From Nitrosomonadales bacterium (GTDB lineage: Bacteria > Pseudomonadota > Gammaproteobacteria > Burkholderiales > Gallionellaceae), in NCBI GenBank assembly GCA_016235045.1, contig JACRME010000022.1, positions 1-64,000 on the forward strand: a stretch of DNA of 64,000 nucleotides. The letters run 5' to 3'. How positions within the stretch are numbered: position 1 is the stretch's first letter; every line of letters begins with the position of its first letter. This document shows positions 23,989 to 31,940 of the stretch, piece by piece. The position numbers and the translations under genes were made by a program. Below the pieces are notes generated by a model, which saw nothing but the letters and a program-made list of their open reading frames with translations, searched no databases and was not told the origin of the DNA.

Positions 23989-24444
23989 CTATCCCCGGTG
24001 CAGGCGTTTTTCCAGCCATTCATCCGCCGACCACTTGCCCAGGCCATGCAACAGCAACACGGCCAGCAACAGGCCCCAGTACAGATGCTGGTTCAAGCCC
24101 GCTTCGCTCAACTGGTCATAATAGGAATAGGCGGCGACCGCATTCAGGATGGTCAGCCCCAGCGCGGCAAAGCGTCCTAACAGCCCAAACACCAGCAACA
24201 CCGGCAAGGCCAATTCGGCACCGGTGCCGAGGTAAGCGGCGAAATCGGGCGGCAGCAGCGGCACTTTGTATTCCTCGCGGAACAGGTACAGGGTGCTGTC
24301 CCAGGTCTGTATTTTGGTCAGCCCGGATTTGAAAAACACGTTCGCCAGAAACAGGCGCAGCCCCAGATCGAGTGCGGGTGCGGCAAGCAGCAGCAAGCGG
24401 CTGCTGCGGTAGTACAGGTTCAGGGTGGTCGTTAGCGGGTTCAT
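23989..24444 (-). CDS. DoxX family membrane protein of the bufferin operon
   Basis: A 151-residue protein with four membrane helices of the DoxX type (GLRLFLANVFFKSGLTKIQT, then YLGTGAELALPVLLVFGLLG). ATG 24444 is chosen because the frame upstream of it runs through a dispersed repeat. DoxX-like proteins are a usual fourth member of bufferin operons, where they may provide redox support. It sits 22 bases after bufC and 14 before sigF. Confidence 0.88.
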   Translation of the reverse strand: MNPLTTTLNLYYRSSRLLLLAAPALDLGLRLFLANVFFKSGLTKIQTWDSTLYLFREEYKVPLLPPDFAAYLGTGAELALPVLLVFGLLGRFAALGLTILNAVAAYSYYDQLSEAGLNQHLYWGLLLAVLLLHGLGKWSADEWLEKRLHRG

Positions 24445-24464
24445 GGTTGCACTCCTTACGGTTT

Positions 24465-24533
24465 CGTCATTCCGGCGCAGGCCGGAATCCAGTGTCGTTA
24501 AATAACTGGACACCGGCCTGCGCCGGCGTGGCG
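24465..24533. repeat. Dispersed CCGG-rich inverted repeat, copy 1
   Basis: CGTCATTCCGGCGCAGGCC and GGAATCCAGT on one side, ACTGGACACCGGCCTGCGCC on the other. It supplies the stop codon and last residues of bufC. Related copies occur at 33878-33946, 48675-48785 and, as one half, 56128-56158. Confidence 0.75.
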
Positions 24534-25303
24534 TTCAAGGTTTCAAAGTCGACCAGCACACCGTTTGCCAGCCAGTGTTGCAATGCAGTGCCCAGATCGA
24601 ATTCCGGGTAGGCGGCTAAAGTCGATTCGGTGGCGGCACCCATGCCGATGTCCTGCCGCAGTTGTTCCAGCCAATGCAGGCTGGCGGCGGGGATGTCGAT
24701 GATGTTCACGCTCAAACCATTGCGATACACCAGCAGGTTGTCGCCACCGGAATCGAGGTCGATGTTGAAATCGGCGCCTGCACTTTCCTGATGCGCCCGC
24801 CAGATCGCGGCGACGGGAAACGCGGTCGCGAGCAGCGTGCAGCTCGGGTGCAGTTGCCAGCGCAAACCGGCATAAGATTCGGGCGGGACGCTTGCCAGAC
24901 GGGTCAAATCAAATCGCGCAGCGTCGTCGGCGAAATACGCACGGTGATATGCCCATTCCAGTCTTGCCATATCCGGCAGGTAGGCGAGGTGCCGGGTGTT
25001 CTCGAAGTGGGCCAGGAATTCGGCCATCTCGCCGCCGTAACGGTGCAGGTTGCCGCTGCGCGAAGGGTGCTGTTCGATGAAGCGTTTTGCCAGCAGGCGG
25101 AAGAATTCTTCGCCGACCAGCTGGCGTATGACCGGATACGCGCCCGCCAGCGTGTCGTGCAGATTGCCGCGATAGTTGTTGCGGTACACTCCGACGCCGC
25201 GTTGCGCCGGATAGTTGGGGCAAACGAGCGCGTCTTGCTCGAACTCCGCACACGTGCGGATCACGGCGGAAAATTGCCCAAGAGTATTGGCCAAGGTGTT
25301 CAT
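24467..25303 (-). CDS. bufC: BufC/HvfC-type DUF2063 protein
   Basis: A 278-residue DUF2063 protein. The N-terminal DNA-binding-like helical domain (VGVYRNNYRGNLHDTLAGAY, then PVIRQLVGEEFF) and the rest of the family pattern (YLPDMARLEWAYHRAYFA) are clear. BufC is the partner of the DUF692 enzyme and helps recognise the BufA precursor. Its start overlaps the bufB stop (ATGA). Odd point: the last about 20 residues (PAQAGVQLF, then GFRPAPE) and the stop codon are encoded by a dispersed repeat, so the natural C-terminus has been replaced or extended. Confidence 0.88.
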   Translation of the reverse strand: MNTLANTLGQFSAVIRTCAEFEQDALVCPNYPAQRGVGVYRNNYRGNLHDTLAGAYPVIRQLVGEEFFRLLAKRFIEQHPSRSGNLHRYGGEMAEFLAHFENTRHLAYLPDMARLEWAYHRAYFADDAARFDLTRLASVPPESYAGLRWQLHPSCTLLATAFPVAAIWRAHQESAGADFNIDLDSGGDNLLVYRNGLSVNIIDIPAASLHWLEQLRQDIGMGAATESTLAAYPEFDLGTALQHWLANGVLVDFETLNATPAQAGVQLFNDTGFRPAPE

Positions 25304-26130
25304 AGCGCATCCATCCTGAGTTGGGCCTTGCGCGCTTCGTCCTGTATCACCGACAGCGCTGGAATTTCCACATCCCACTCGATCAGTGTCGGGCGTTTGC
25401 CGATGTGCTGCAGTGCGTCCTCGTACAACGCCCAGGCCTCGTCGAAGACGCGCGCGCTGTGGGTGTCCACCAGGCAGCCGTCCATCAGGCTCGGTCCGGC
25501 CAGGTGATATTCGCCGACGGCCTCGGCGGGGATGCCGTGTATGAAGGCCTGCGCATCCACGCCCAGATTCACGGCGTTGACGAACAGGTTGTTGACGTCG
25601 AACAGGATGCCGCAGCCGGTGCGTGCCACCAGCTCGGAAAGGAATTCTTCCTCGCGCATCTCGCTTTCGCGGAAGGCGACATAGTAGGAAAGGTTCTCGA
25701 TCAGGATCCTGCGTCCCAGAACGTCCTGCACCTGTCGCACGCGCTCGGAGACATGGCTCAGCGCATCCCGCGTGTAGGGGAAAGGCAGCAGGTCGTTGAT
25801 GGCGATGCCGCCCGCGGTGTTCCAGCACAGGTGCTCGGACACGCTGGCGGGATCGACTGTGTCGCACAGCCGGCGCAGTTCGCGCAGATGCCCCGCATCC
25901 AGCGGGTCGGGCGAGGCCAGCCCCATGCCGACGCCGTGCAGGCTGACCGGGTAATGTTGTGCCACTTGCAGCAGCGTGTGCAAAGGCGCACCGCCGCCGA
26001 AAAAATTCTCGCTGTGAACTTCCACCCAACCCAGGGCCGGGCGCTGTTCCAGCACCTCAAGGTAATGAGGCGCCCGCAAGCCTATGCCTGCGATATGTGG
26101 CAGCGATTTGCTTGCGGGCGTGTTCATCAT
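25300..26130 (-). CDS. bufB: BufB/HvfB-type DUF692 multinuclear iron enzyme
   Basis: A 276-residue DUF692 TIM-barrel enzyme, the family that includes MbnB of methanobactin synthesis. Motifs: [78 protein letters not shown] and LIEWDVEIP. The His, Glu and Asp residues in these motifs bind two or three iron ions. Expected role: with BufC, oxidation of cysteines in BufA to thiooxazole-type heterocycles. Start ATG 26130 overlaps the bufA stop, and the end overlaps bufC. Complete and of normal length. Confidence 0.92.
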   Translation of the reverse strand: MMNTPASKSLPHIAGIGLRAPHYLEVLEQRPALGWVEVHSENFFGGGAPLHTLLQVAQHYPVSLHGVGMGLASPDPLDAGHLRELRRLCDTVDPASVSEHLCWNTAGGIAINDLLPFPYTRDALSHVSERVRQVQDVLGRRILIENLSYYVAFRESEMREEEFLSELVARTGCGILFDVNNLFVNAVNLGVDAQAFIHGIPAEAVGEYHLAGPSLMDGCLVDTHSARVFDEAWALYEDALQHIGKRPTLIEWDVEIPALSVIQDEARKAQLRMDAL

Positions 26131-26405
26131 TTTTTCATCATCGCATCGGAAGACATGGTCATGCCGCCGGCGATCTTGTCGCAGGTGCCCTTGGGGACGG
26201 CGACAAAATCCTGCGGATCGTTGTTCCTGGTGGCCTGCCCGGCACAGGAGTGCGCGCTCTTGTTGCTGGCGCAATCGTTCTTGCCCGCCTTGGCGATGCC
26301 GAAGCATTTTTCGGTTTGCATATCGGCGGCCATGACATTGCCCGCAAGTCCCATCACCAGCAAGCTGCCGATGGCTGCGGAGAGGAGGTTGTGTGTATTG
26401 CTCAT
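26127..26405 (-). CDS. bufA: Bufferin precursor BufA (DUF2282)
   Basis: A 92-residue precursor of a ribosomally made metallophore. A Sec signal (residues 1-26, [20 protein letters not shown] then AGNVMA) precedes the DUF2282 core [39 protein letters not shown]. Four cysteines at 34, 45, 54 and 75 match the bufferin pattern; in characterised members the central two are modified and bind copper. The tail is Met-rich ([11 protein letters not shown]), which might also bind copper (inference). It leads an operon with bufB, bufC, doxX, sigF and nrsF, under a SigF-type promoter at 26461-26486. Confidence 0.9.
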   Translation of the reverse strand: MSNTHNLLSAAIGSLLVMGLAGNVMAADMQTEKCFGIAKAGKNDCASNKSAHSCAGQATRNNDPQDFVAVPKGTCDKIAGGMTMSSDAMMKK

Positions 26406-26460
26406 GATGATTTCCTTTCAAAAAGTTGAGAATGAAGGAGAACTTGTCTCCGCCCCTTGA

Positions 26461-26486
26461 TTCGCAGACGCAGGGAAAAAGGTTAC
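26461..26486 (-). promoter_or_regulatory. SigF-type promoter of the bufA operon
   Basis: On the minus strand GTAACC (26486-26481) and CGAA (26464-26461) are 16 bases apart, about 55 bases upstream of the bufA ATG. The pattern GTAACC-N16-CGAA is the consensus known for SigF/NrsF systems in Caulobacter. Confidence 0.8.
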
Positions 26487-26551
26487 AGCGTCGCCGGAAT
26501 ATCCATTTGCGGCTGTAGGGTCAACGACTTCGAATAAATCACCGCCGCGCT

Positions 26552-26577
26552 GTAACCTGTTTCGCGCGCAGGCCGAA
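26552..26577 (+). promoter_or_regulatory. SigF-type promoter of the FecR-like gene
   Basis: GTAACC (26552-26557), 16 bases, CGAA (26574-26577) on the plus strand, 57 bases before the ATG at 26634. It is back-to-back with the bufA promoter, 65 bases away. Confidence 0.8.
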
Positions 26578-26633
26578 TCCATGGGCGGATGCAAAACGGG
26601 CATCGACTCATAAAATCATTCAAGGGGAGTGCA

Positions 26634-27341
26634 ATGAATACAAACAATGAACCAGCCAGTCCGCAGCGCAGGCGTCTGCTGCAAGGTTTGGCGGCGGGAC
26701 TGCTGACGGCGTTGCTGCCGGCGATGAATGCAATTGCAGCCGCGTTCGTGCCGCCGCCGATGCTGCCCGCGACACGATCGGTCTATCGCGTGCGGGGCAA
26801 GGCATGGGTGAACGGCAAGCGCGTGGATGCCCATACGCGCATCAGGCCCAACGACACGGTGAAGACCGCGACGGACAGCGAACTGGTGTTCGTGGTCGGC
26901 GACCATGCCATGCTGCTGCGCGGCGGCAGCCATCTGGTGATCGAACCGAAGGAACCGGGCGAGATTGCTTCGTTGCTGATCGGCGGCTTGCGCCTGCTGT
27001 CGGGCAAGCTGCTTTCGGTGTCGCGCAACAAGGGCATGCGCATCGAAACGCCCACCGCCACCATCGGTATCCGCGGCACCGGGGTGTATCTGGAGGCCGG
27101 ACCGGACAAGACCTACTTCTGCAATTGTTATGGCGAGGTCGATATCGTTGCCAGAAACGATGCCGCAAGCAGGGAAACGGTTATTTCCGCGCACCACGAC
27201 CGGCCGATCTATATTCATCGGCATGGACAGCCCGGTCAATGCATACGCGATGCGAATCGCCTGCCCCGGCCCAACCATGGCGATGAGGAATTATTGCTGG
27301 CGGAAGCGCTGGTCGGGCGCATGCCGCCATTTGCGGAGTAG
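26634..27341 (+). CDS. FecR-domain exported protein
   Basis: A 235-residue protein. The N-terminus QRRRLLQGLAAGLLTAL looks like a twin-arginine signal. The body is a FecR-like domain (VYRVRGKAWVNGKRVDAHTR, then DTVKTATDSELVFVVGD, then IETPTATIGIRGTGVYLE). A CNC motif follows (TYFCNCYGEVDIVA), giving possible metal or redox ligands. ATG 26634 has GGGGAG upstream. Here FecR is not attached to a FecI partner; it is divergent from the bufferin operon under its own SigF-type promoter, suggesting a periplasmic member of the same stress response. Confidence 0.8.
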   Translation: MNTNNEPASPQRRRLLQGLAAGLLTALLPAMNAIAAAFVPPPMLPATRSVYRVRGKAWVNGKRVDAHTRIRPNDTVKTATDSELVFVVGDHAMLLRGGSHLVIEPKEPGEIASLLIGGLRLLSGKLLSVSRNKGMRIETPTATIGIRGTGVYLEAGPDKTYFCNCYGEVDIVARNDAASRETVISAHHDRPIYIHRHGQPGQCIRDANRLPRPNHGDEELLLAEALVGRMPPFAE

Positions 27342-27347
27342 GGTGAA

Positions 27348-27373
27348 GTAACTATTTTTCGGGCAGGCCCGAA
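27348..27373 (+). promoter_or_regulatory. SigF-type promoter upstream of msrB
   Basis: GTAACT (27348-27353), 16 bases, CGAA (27370-27373), 62 bases before the msrB ATG. One base differs from the two upstream sites in the -35 element. Confidence 0.65.
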
Positions 27374-27435
27374 CTAAGGGACAGGAAGGAAAACCTAAAG
27401 TATCGGGTTCAACCAGATTCACAGGAGGTGACATC

Positions 27436-27975
27436 ATGCAACGCAGGGAATTCTTGACGGCTTTGACAGGTTTGGCGCTGGCCTATTCGGCGCGCTCGTT
27501 TGCCGCGAATCCGGCCGCTAACGAAAAGGTGACCATCATGAAATATTCCGATGACGGCAAGCCGCTGGGCCTTGCCACGACTGCCAGGGTGAACAACGAC
27601 GCCGAGTGGAAGAAGCGCCTGTCGCCGCTGGCGTACGAGGTGACGCGTCGGCAGGGCACGGAGCGCGCGTTCTCCCAGCCCGGTTACGACCGGCATGAGC
27701 CGGGCATTTATCGCTGCATATGCTGCGATAACGCGCTGTTCGACTCCGCCGCCAAATACGAATCCGGCACCGGCTGGCCCAGCTTCTGGCAACCCATCGC
27801 GCCGGAGAATGTGCGCGAGATCGAAGACCGCATGCTCGGCATGACGCGCACCGAAGTGCGCTGCGCGCTGTGCGATGCGCATCTGGGGCATGTGTTCGAC
27901 GACGGCCCGAAACCGACCGGTTTGCGCTATTGCATGAACACGGTGGCGCTGCGGTTTGTGCCGAAGCCAAAATAA
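27436..27975 (+). CDS. msrB: Exported methionine-R-sulfoxide reductase MsrB
   Basis: A 179-residue MsrB with an N-terminal export signal (MQRREFLTALTGLALAY, Tat-like). The SelR domain has two zinc-binding CxxC pairs (C94/C97 in RCICC and C143/C146 in RCALC), the GTGWPSFW substrate loop, and catalytic Cys166 in GLRYCMN. It reduces R-methionine sulfoxide in proteins, here probably in the periplasm. AGGAGG precedes the ATG. A SigF-type promoter lies upstream, and dipZ and msrA follow on the same strand. Confidence 0.92.
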   Translation: MQRREFLTALTGLALAYSARSFAANPAANEKVTIMKYSDDGKPLGLATTARVNNDAEWKKRLSPLAYEVTRRQGTERAFSQPGYDRHEPGIYRCICCDNALFDSAAKYESGTGWPSFWQPIAPENVREIEDRMLGMTRTEVRCALCDAHLGHVFDDGPKPTGLRYCMNTVALRFVPKPK

Positions 27976-27981
27976 AAGACT

Positions 27982-28149
27982 TTAGCCACAGAGAAACAGA
28001 GGGCACAGAGAAAGCCAACTGCTGTTATACAAGATGCTAATCCTGTGCATTCGTTGAATGCTCACATTTACGCAGCACCTTTTGGCTAGTGCCACGGACT
28101 GTGAAGTAGTCGCGTATTTCTCTGTGATCTCTGTGTTCTCTGTGGCTAA
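27982..28149. repeat. Inverted-repeat element with CACAGAG ends
   Basis: The left end TTAGCCACAGAGAAACAGAG and the right end, read on the other strand, TTAGCCACAGAGAACACAGA, enclose about 110 bases without a gene. The layout is that of a small non-autonomous element, placed between msrB and dipZ. Confidence 0.6.
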
Positions 28150-28183
28150 TTGCATTTTTCGAATCCGAAATTGAGGAAACACT

Positions 28184-29881
28184 ATGCTGATTTTTCTACT
28201 GGCCTATCTCGGCGGCGTACTCACCATCCTGAGTCCGTGCGTGTTGCCGGTGCTGCCCTTTGTCTTTGCGCGTTCGGAGCAGTCGTTCCGGCGCTCCGGG
28301 CTGCCGATCCTGTTCGGCATGGCCGCGACCTTCACCGTGCTCGCGAGTCTTGCTGCGGTGGGCGGTGCGTGGCTGGTCGAAGTGAACCAGTACGGGCGCT
28401 ATGCAGCGATGCTGCTGCTGTTGTTGCTGGGAATGGCGCTGATTTTCCCGGCGTGGTCGGAGCGCATGATGCGGCCGTTCGTCACCCTGGGCGGGCATTT
28501 GCAACAGCGCGCCGATCGGCAGGGCAGCGTCAGGGGTTCGTTGCTGCTGGGCGTCGCGGTCGGTTTTCTGTGGGCGCCGTGCGCAGGGCCGATATTGGGT
28601 CTGGTGCTGGCGGGCGCGGCGCTGAATGGCGCCAACTGGTACAGCGCGTCCCTGCTGCTGGCGTTCGCGGCGGGTGCGGCTTCATCGCTGGCGGTGGCGC
28701 TGCTGGCCAGCGGCCGGGTGATCGCCTGGATGAAGCGCAGCTTCGGCGTCGAGGAATGGGTGCGGCGCGCGCTGGGCGTCGCGGTGGTGGCGGGTATCGT
28801 GGTCATTGCGCTGGGCTGGGATACGCGTTTTCTTGCGCAATTCTCGTCGCCGAGCACCGCCGCCACCGAGCAGCAACTGATCGAGCGCCTGGGGCAGCGC
28901 AAGGCAGGATCCGAAACGGCGGACGCCCGCATCGCCCCGTCCATGACGGGCGCGACGCACTGGCTCAATTCGCCGCCGCTGGACGATGAGGCCCTGCGCG
29001 GCAAGGTGGTGCTGGTGGATTTCTGGACTTACTCCTGCATCAACTGCCTGCGCACCTTGCCGTATTTGAGGGCGTGGGACGAGAAATATCGCAGCCAGGG
29101 ATTTGTGTTGATCGGCGTGCATGCGCCGGAGTTCGCATTCGAAAAGGATCTGAAAAATGTCGAGCAGGCCGTGCGCGATCTGGGCATCGTCTACCCGGTG
29201 GCGATCGATAACGATTACGCAATCTGGAATGCCTACGAGAACCAGTATTGGCCCGCGCATTACCTGATCGATGCGCAAGGCCGCATCCGCCACCAGCATT
29301 TCGGCGAAGGTGCCTACGCGGAGACCGAGCAGATGATCCAGACCCTGCTCAAGGAGGCGCATGGCGACCTGGCGCTGGGCGGCGGGCTCGTGCAGGTGAG
29401 CGGAGCGGGGGCGATGGCTGCCGCCGCGGCCATGGAGCGCTCGCCGGAAACTTACCTGGGTTATGCGCGGCAGGAGAATTTCGCATCGCCCGAAACGATC
29501 CGGCGCGATGCCGCGGCTGAATACACCGCGCCGCGCAAACTGGAACCGGATCAGTGGGCGCTGAGCGGTACCTGGCAGGTGACCCGCGAATCAGCGGTAT
29601 TGAAAGCGCGCGGCGGCGCGATCGGTTTCCGCTTCCAGGGGCGCGACCTGCATCTGGTGCTGGGGGCAAACAGCGGCAAGCCGCTGCGCTTCAAGGTCAC
29701 GCTGGACGGCATTGCGCCGGGCGCACACCGCGGCACGGACATCGATGCGGCAGGCAACGGCGTGATACGCGAACAGCGCCTGTATCAATTGATACGGCAA
29801 AGCGGCGAGATCAGGGAACGCACCTTCCGCATCGAATTTCCGGATGACGGGGCGGAGGCGTTCGCCTTCACCTTCGGTTAA
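28184..29881 (+). CDS. dipZ: DipZ-type CcdA-thioredoxin fusion
   Basis: A 565-residue protein carrying reducing power across the inner membrane. The CcdA-like part has six helices (about 1-215) with its two redox cysteines in LSPCVLP (C19) and APCAGP (C133). A TlpA/thioredoxin-like periplasmic domain follows, with YSCINCLR (C285/C288). The last about 150 residues form a beta-rich domain (GAIGFRFQGRDLHLVLGA, then LYQLIRQSGEIRERTF), as in mycobacterial-type DipZ. It sits between msrB and msrA and is the plausible electron source for both. Complete, normal length. Confidence 0.9.
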   Translation: MLIFLLAYLGGVLTILSPCVLPVLPFVFARSEQSFRRSGLPILFGMAATFTVLASLAAVGGAWLVEVNQYGRYAAMLLLLLLGMALIFPAWSERMMRPFVTLGGHLQQRADRQGSVRGSLLLGVAVGFLWAPCAGPILGLVLAGAALNGANWYSASLLLAFAAGAASSLAVALLASGRVIAWMKRSFGVEEWVRRALGVAVVAGIVVIALGWDTRFLAQFSSPSTAATEQQLIERLGQRKAGSETADARIAPSMTGATHWLNSPPLDDEALRGKVVLVDFWTYSCINCLRTLPYLRAWDEKYRSQGFVLIGVHAPEFAFEKDLKNVEQAVRDLGIVYPVAIDNDYAIWNAYENQYWPAHYLIDAQGRIRHQHFGEGAYAETEQMIQTLLKEAHGDLALGGGLVQVSGAGAMAAAAAMERSPETYLGYARQENFASPETIRRDAAAEYTAPRKLEPDQWALSGTWQVTRESAVLKARGGAIGFRFQGRDLHLVLGANSGKPLRFKVTLDGIAPGAHRGTDIDAAGNGVIREQRLYQLIRQSGEIRERTFRIEFPDDGAEAFAFTFG

Positions 29882-29898
29882 GCAAGAGGAGAGTCATC

Positions 29899-30513
29899 AT
29901 GCATACCTTCAAATATCTTTTCAGCAGCGTGTTGTTCGTATTCGGCCTGGGCGCGTTTTCAAATGCCGGTGCAGCGCCGGGCGAGCAGACGGCGGTCTTC
30001 GCGGGCGGTTGTTTCTGGGGTGTGGATGCGGTGTTCAAGCACGTCAAGGGCGTGTCGGGCGTCATATCCGGTTATGCGGGCGGCAGCGCTTCCACCGCGC
30101 AGTACGAAAGGGTGAGCGAGGGCGATACCGGACATGCCGAGTCCGTGCACGTCCGCTTCGATCCGTCGCAGGTTTCTTACCAGCAACTGCTGCAGGTATT
30201 TTTCAGCGTGGCGCACGATCCCACCCAGCTCAACCGCCAGGGCCCGGATGTGGGCAGCCAATACCGTTCGGCCATTTTCTACACCAATGCCGAGCAGCAG
30301 AAAGCCGCACAGGATTACATCCGGCAACTCGCTGCCACGCGCACTTATTCCGCACCCATCGTGACGCAGGTGGCGCCGCTGCAGCAGTTCTATCCGGCCG
30401 AGGACTATCACCAGAACTATCTGGCATTGCATCCTTACCAGCCCTATATCGTCATCCACGACAAGCCAAAACTGGAGCAATTGCGCAAACAGTTTCCGGC
30501 GCTGTATCGGTGA
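29899..30513 (+). CDS. msrA: Exported methionine-S-sulfoxide reductase MsrA
   Basis: A 204-residue MsrA with a Sec signal (MHTFKYLFSSVLFVFGLGAF, cut near AGAA). The catalytic motif GGCFWG holds Cys38; GYAGG, DPTQLNRQGPDVGSQYRSAI and EDYHQNYL complete the family pattern. It repairs S-methionine sulfoxide in exported proteins. It starts 17 bases after dipZ with GAGGAG upstream, so it shares the dipZ transcript. Together with msrB it gives a complete periplasmic methionine repair set. Confidence 0.93.
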   Translation: MHTFKYLFSSVLFVFGLGAFSNAGAAPGEQTAVFAGGCFWGVDAVFKHVKGVSGVISGYAGGSASTAQYERVSEGDTGHAESVHVRFDPSQVSYQQLLQVFFSVAHDPTQLNRQGPDVGSQYRSAIFYTNAEQQKAAQDYIRQLAATRTYSAPIVTQVAPLQQFYPAEDYHQNYLALHPYQPYIVIHDKPKLEQLRKQFPALYR

Positions 30514-30756
30514 AGGGGGTAGCCTTACGGTTGGCGTTGATTTTGATAAACCAGATAGTTCGTTAGAACCGAACCGGTTCCTTCCCCCTTGCAGGGGGAA
30601 GGTTAGGATGGGGGTAGAGTCAAGGAATTCCAGCGTTTCCACCCCCTCCCTAGCCCTCCCCTTGCAAGGGGGGGAACGAAGAGCCTAATGGGTTATCCGG
30701 GATAAATCCACGTGGGCACCAAAACCCCACCCTACGGAATTATCCACGCCGACCGG
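30514..30756. other. Intergenic with C-rich repeat copy 4
   Basis: No gene is seen. Positions 30580-30675 are the fourth copy of the C-rich repeat (CCTTCCCCCTTGCAGGGGGA, then GGGGGT, and a distal ACCCCCTCCC and CTCCCCTTGCAAGGG). It lies between convergent msrA and pilU. Confidence 0.6.
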
Positions 30757-31893
30757 TCAGGTCATCTTCAAATTGTCCAGCCCGCTCATCACGTCCCGGT
30801 CCTTGGTGGCCTGGCCTTCCAGTTTGATCTTCAGGCGCAGGTCGTTGACCGAGTCGGCGTTCTTCAGCGCTTCCTCGTAGCTGATGGCGCCGCTCTCGTG
30901 CAGGTTGAACAGCGCCTGGTCGAACGTCTGCATGCCGAGTTCGCGCGAGCGGGCCATGACTTCCTTGATCTCGTGCACATTGCCCTTGAAGATGAGGTCG
31001 GCGATCAGCGGCGAATTGAGCAGGATTTCGAACGCGGCGGCGCGGCCCTTGCCGTCGCGCTTGGGGATCAGGCGCTGCGAGATGAGCGCCTTGATGTTGA
31101 GCGACAAGTCCATCAGCAACTGCTCGCGCCGGTCTTCCGGGAAGAAGTTGATGATGCGGTCCAGCGCCTGGTTGGCGCTGTTGGCGTGCAGGGTGGCCAT
31201 GCACAGGTGGCCGGTTTCGGCGAAGGCCACCGCATATTCCATGGTCTCGCGGTCGCGGATTTCTCCGATCAGGATCACGTCCGGCGCCTGGCGCAGGGTG
31301 TTCTTCAGCGCGGCGTGCCAGTTGTCGGTGTCCACGCCCACTTCGCGGTGGGTGATGATGCATTTGTCGTGATCGTGCACGAATTCCACCGGGTCTTCGA
31401 TGGTGATGATGTGGCCGTAGCTGTTGTGGTTGCGGTGGCCCAGCATGGCGGCCAGCGAAGTGGACTTGCCGGAGCCGGTGCCGCCGACCAGGATCACCAG
31501 CCCGCGCTTGGTCATCACCACATCCTTGAGCACGGAAGGAAGTCCCATCTCCTCGAACGTGGGGATCTTGGTGGTGATGGTACGCAGCACCATGCCGACG
31601 CGCTGCTGTTGCATGAACACGTTGACGCGGAAGCGCCCGATGCTGGGCGGGCTGATGGCGAAGTTGCACTCGTGGGTGGATTCGAACTCGGCCGCCTGGC
31701 GGTCGTTCATGATACTGCGCGCCAGTTCCTGCGTGTGCTGCGCCGTCAACGCCTGGCTTGAGACCGGCGTCATCTTGCCGTCGATCTTGAACGCCGGCGG
31801 GAAGCCGGAGGTGATGAACAGGTCGGACGCCTTTTGCGAGACCAGCCCGCGCAGCAGATTGTGGACTAGTTCGGTGGCCTGGTCTCTTTCCAT
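30757..31893 (-). CDS. pilU: Type IV pilus retraction ATPase PilU
   Basis: A 378-residue PilT/PilU-family hexameric ATPase. Walker A GGTGSGKSTS, Asp box IITIEDPVEFVH, Walker B DVILIGEIRDRETM and the His box are present, with the C-terminal MSGLDNLKM. The longer C-terminus and the pairing with pilT upstream identify PilU, which assists PilT in pulling back type IV pili for twitching motility and DNA uptake. It follows pilT after a 47-base gap on the same strand. Other pilus genes are not in the window. Confidence 0.94.
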   Translation of the reverse strand: MERDQATELVHNLLRGLVSQKASDLFITSGFPPAFKIDGKMTPVSSQALTAQHTQELARSIMNDRQAAEFESTHECNFAISPPSIGRFRVNVFMQQQRVGMVLRTITTKIPTFEEMGLPSVLKDVVMTKRGLVILVGGTGSGKSTSLAAMLGHRNHNSYGHIITIEDPVEFVHDHDKCIITHREVGVDTDNWHAALKNTLRQAPDVILIGEIRDRETMEYAVAFAETGHLCMATLHANSANQALDRIINFFPEDRREQLLMDLSLNIKALISQRLIPKRDGKGRAAAFEILLNSPLIADLIFKGNVHEIKEVMARSRELGMQTFDQALFNLHESGAISYEEALKNADSVNDLRLKIKLEGQATKDRDVMSGLDNLKMT

Positions 31894-31940
31894 GATGTGC
31901 TCCTAAGGCAGATGCGCTTCGTGTCTGGTTGGTGGGGGAA

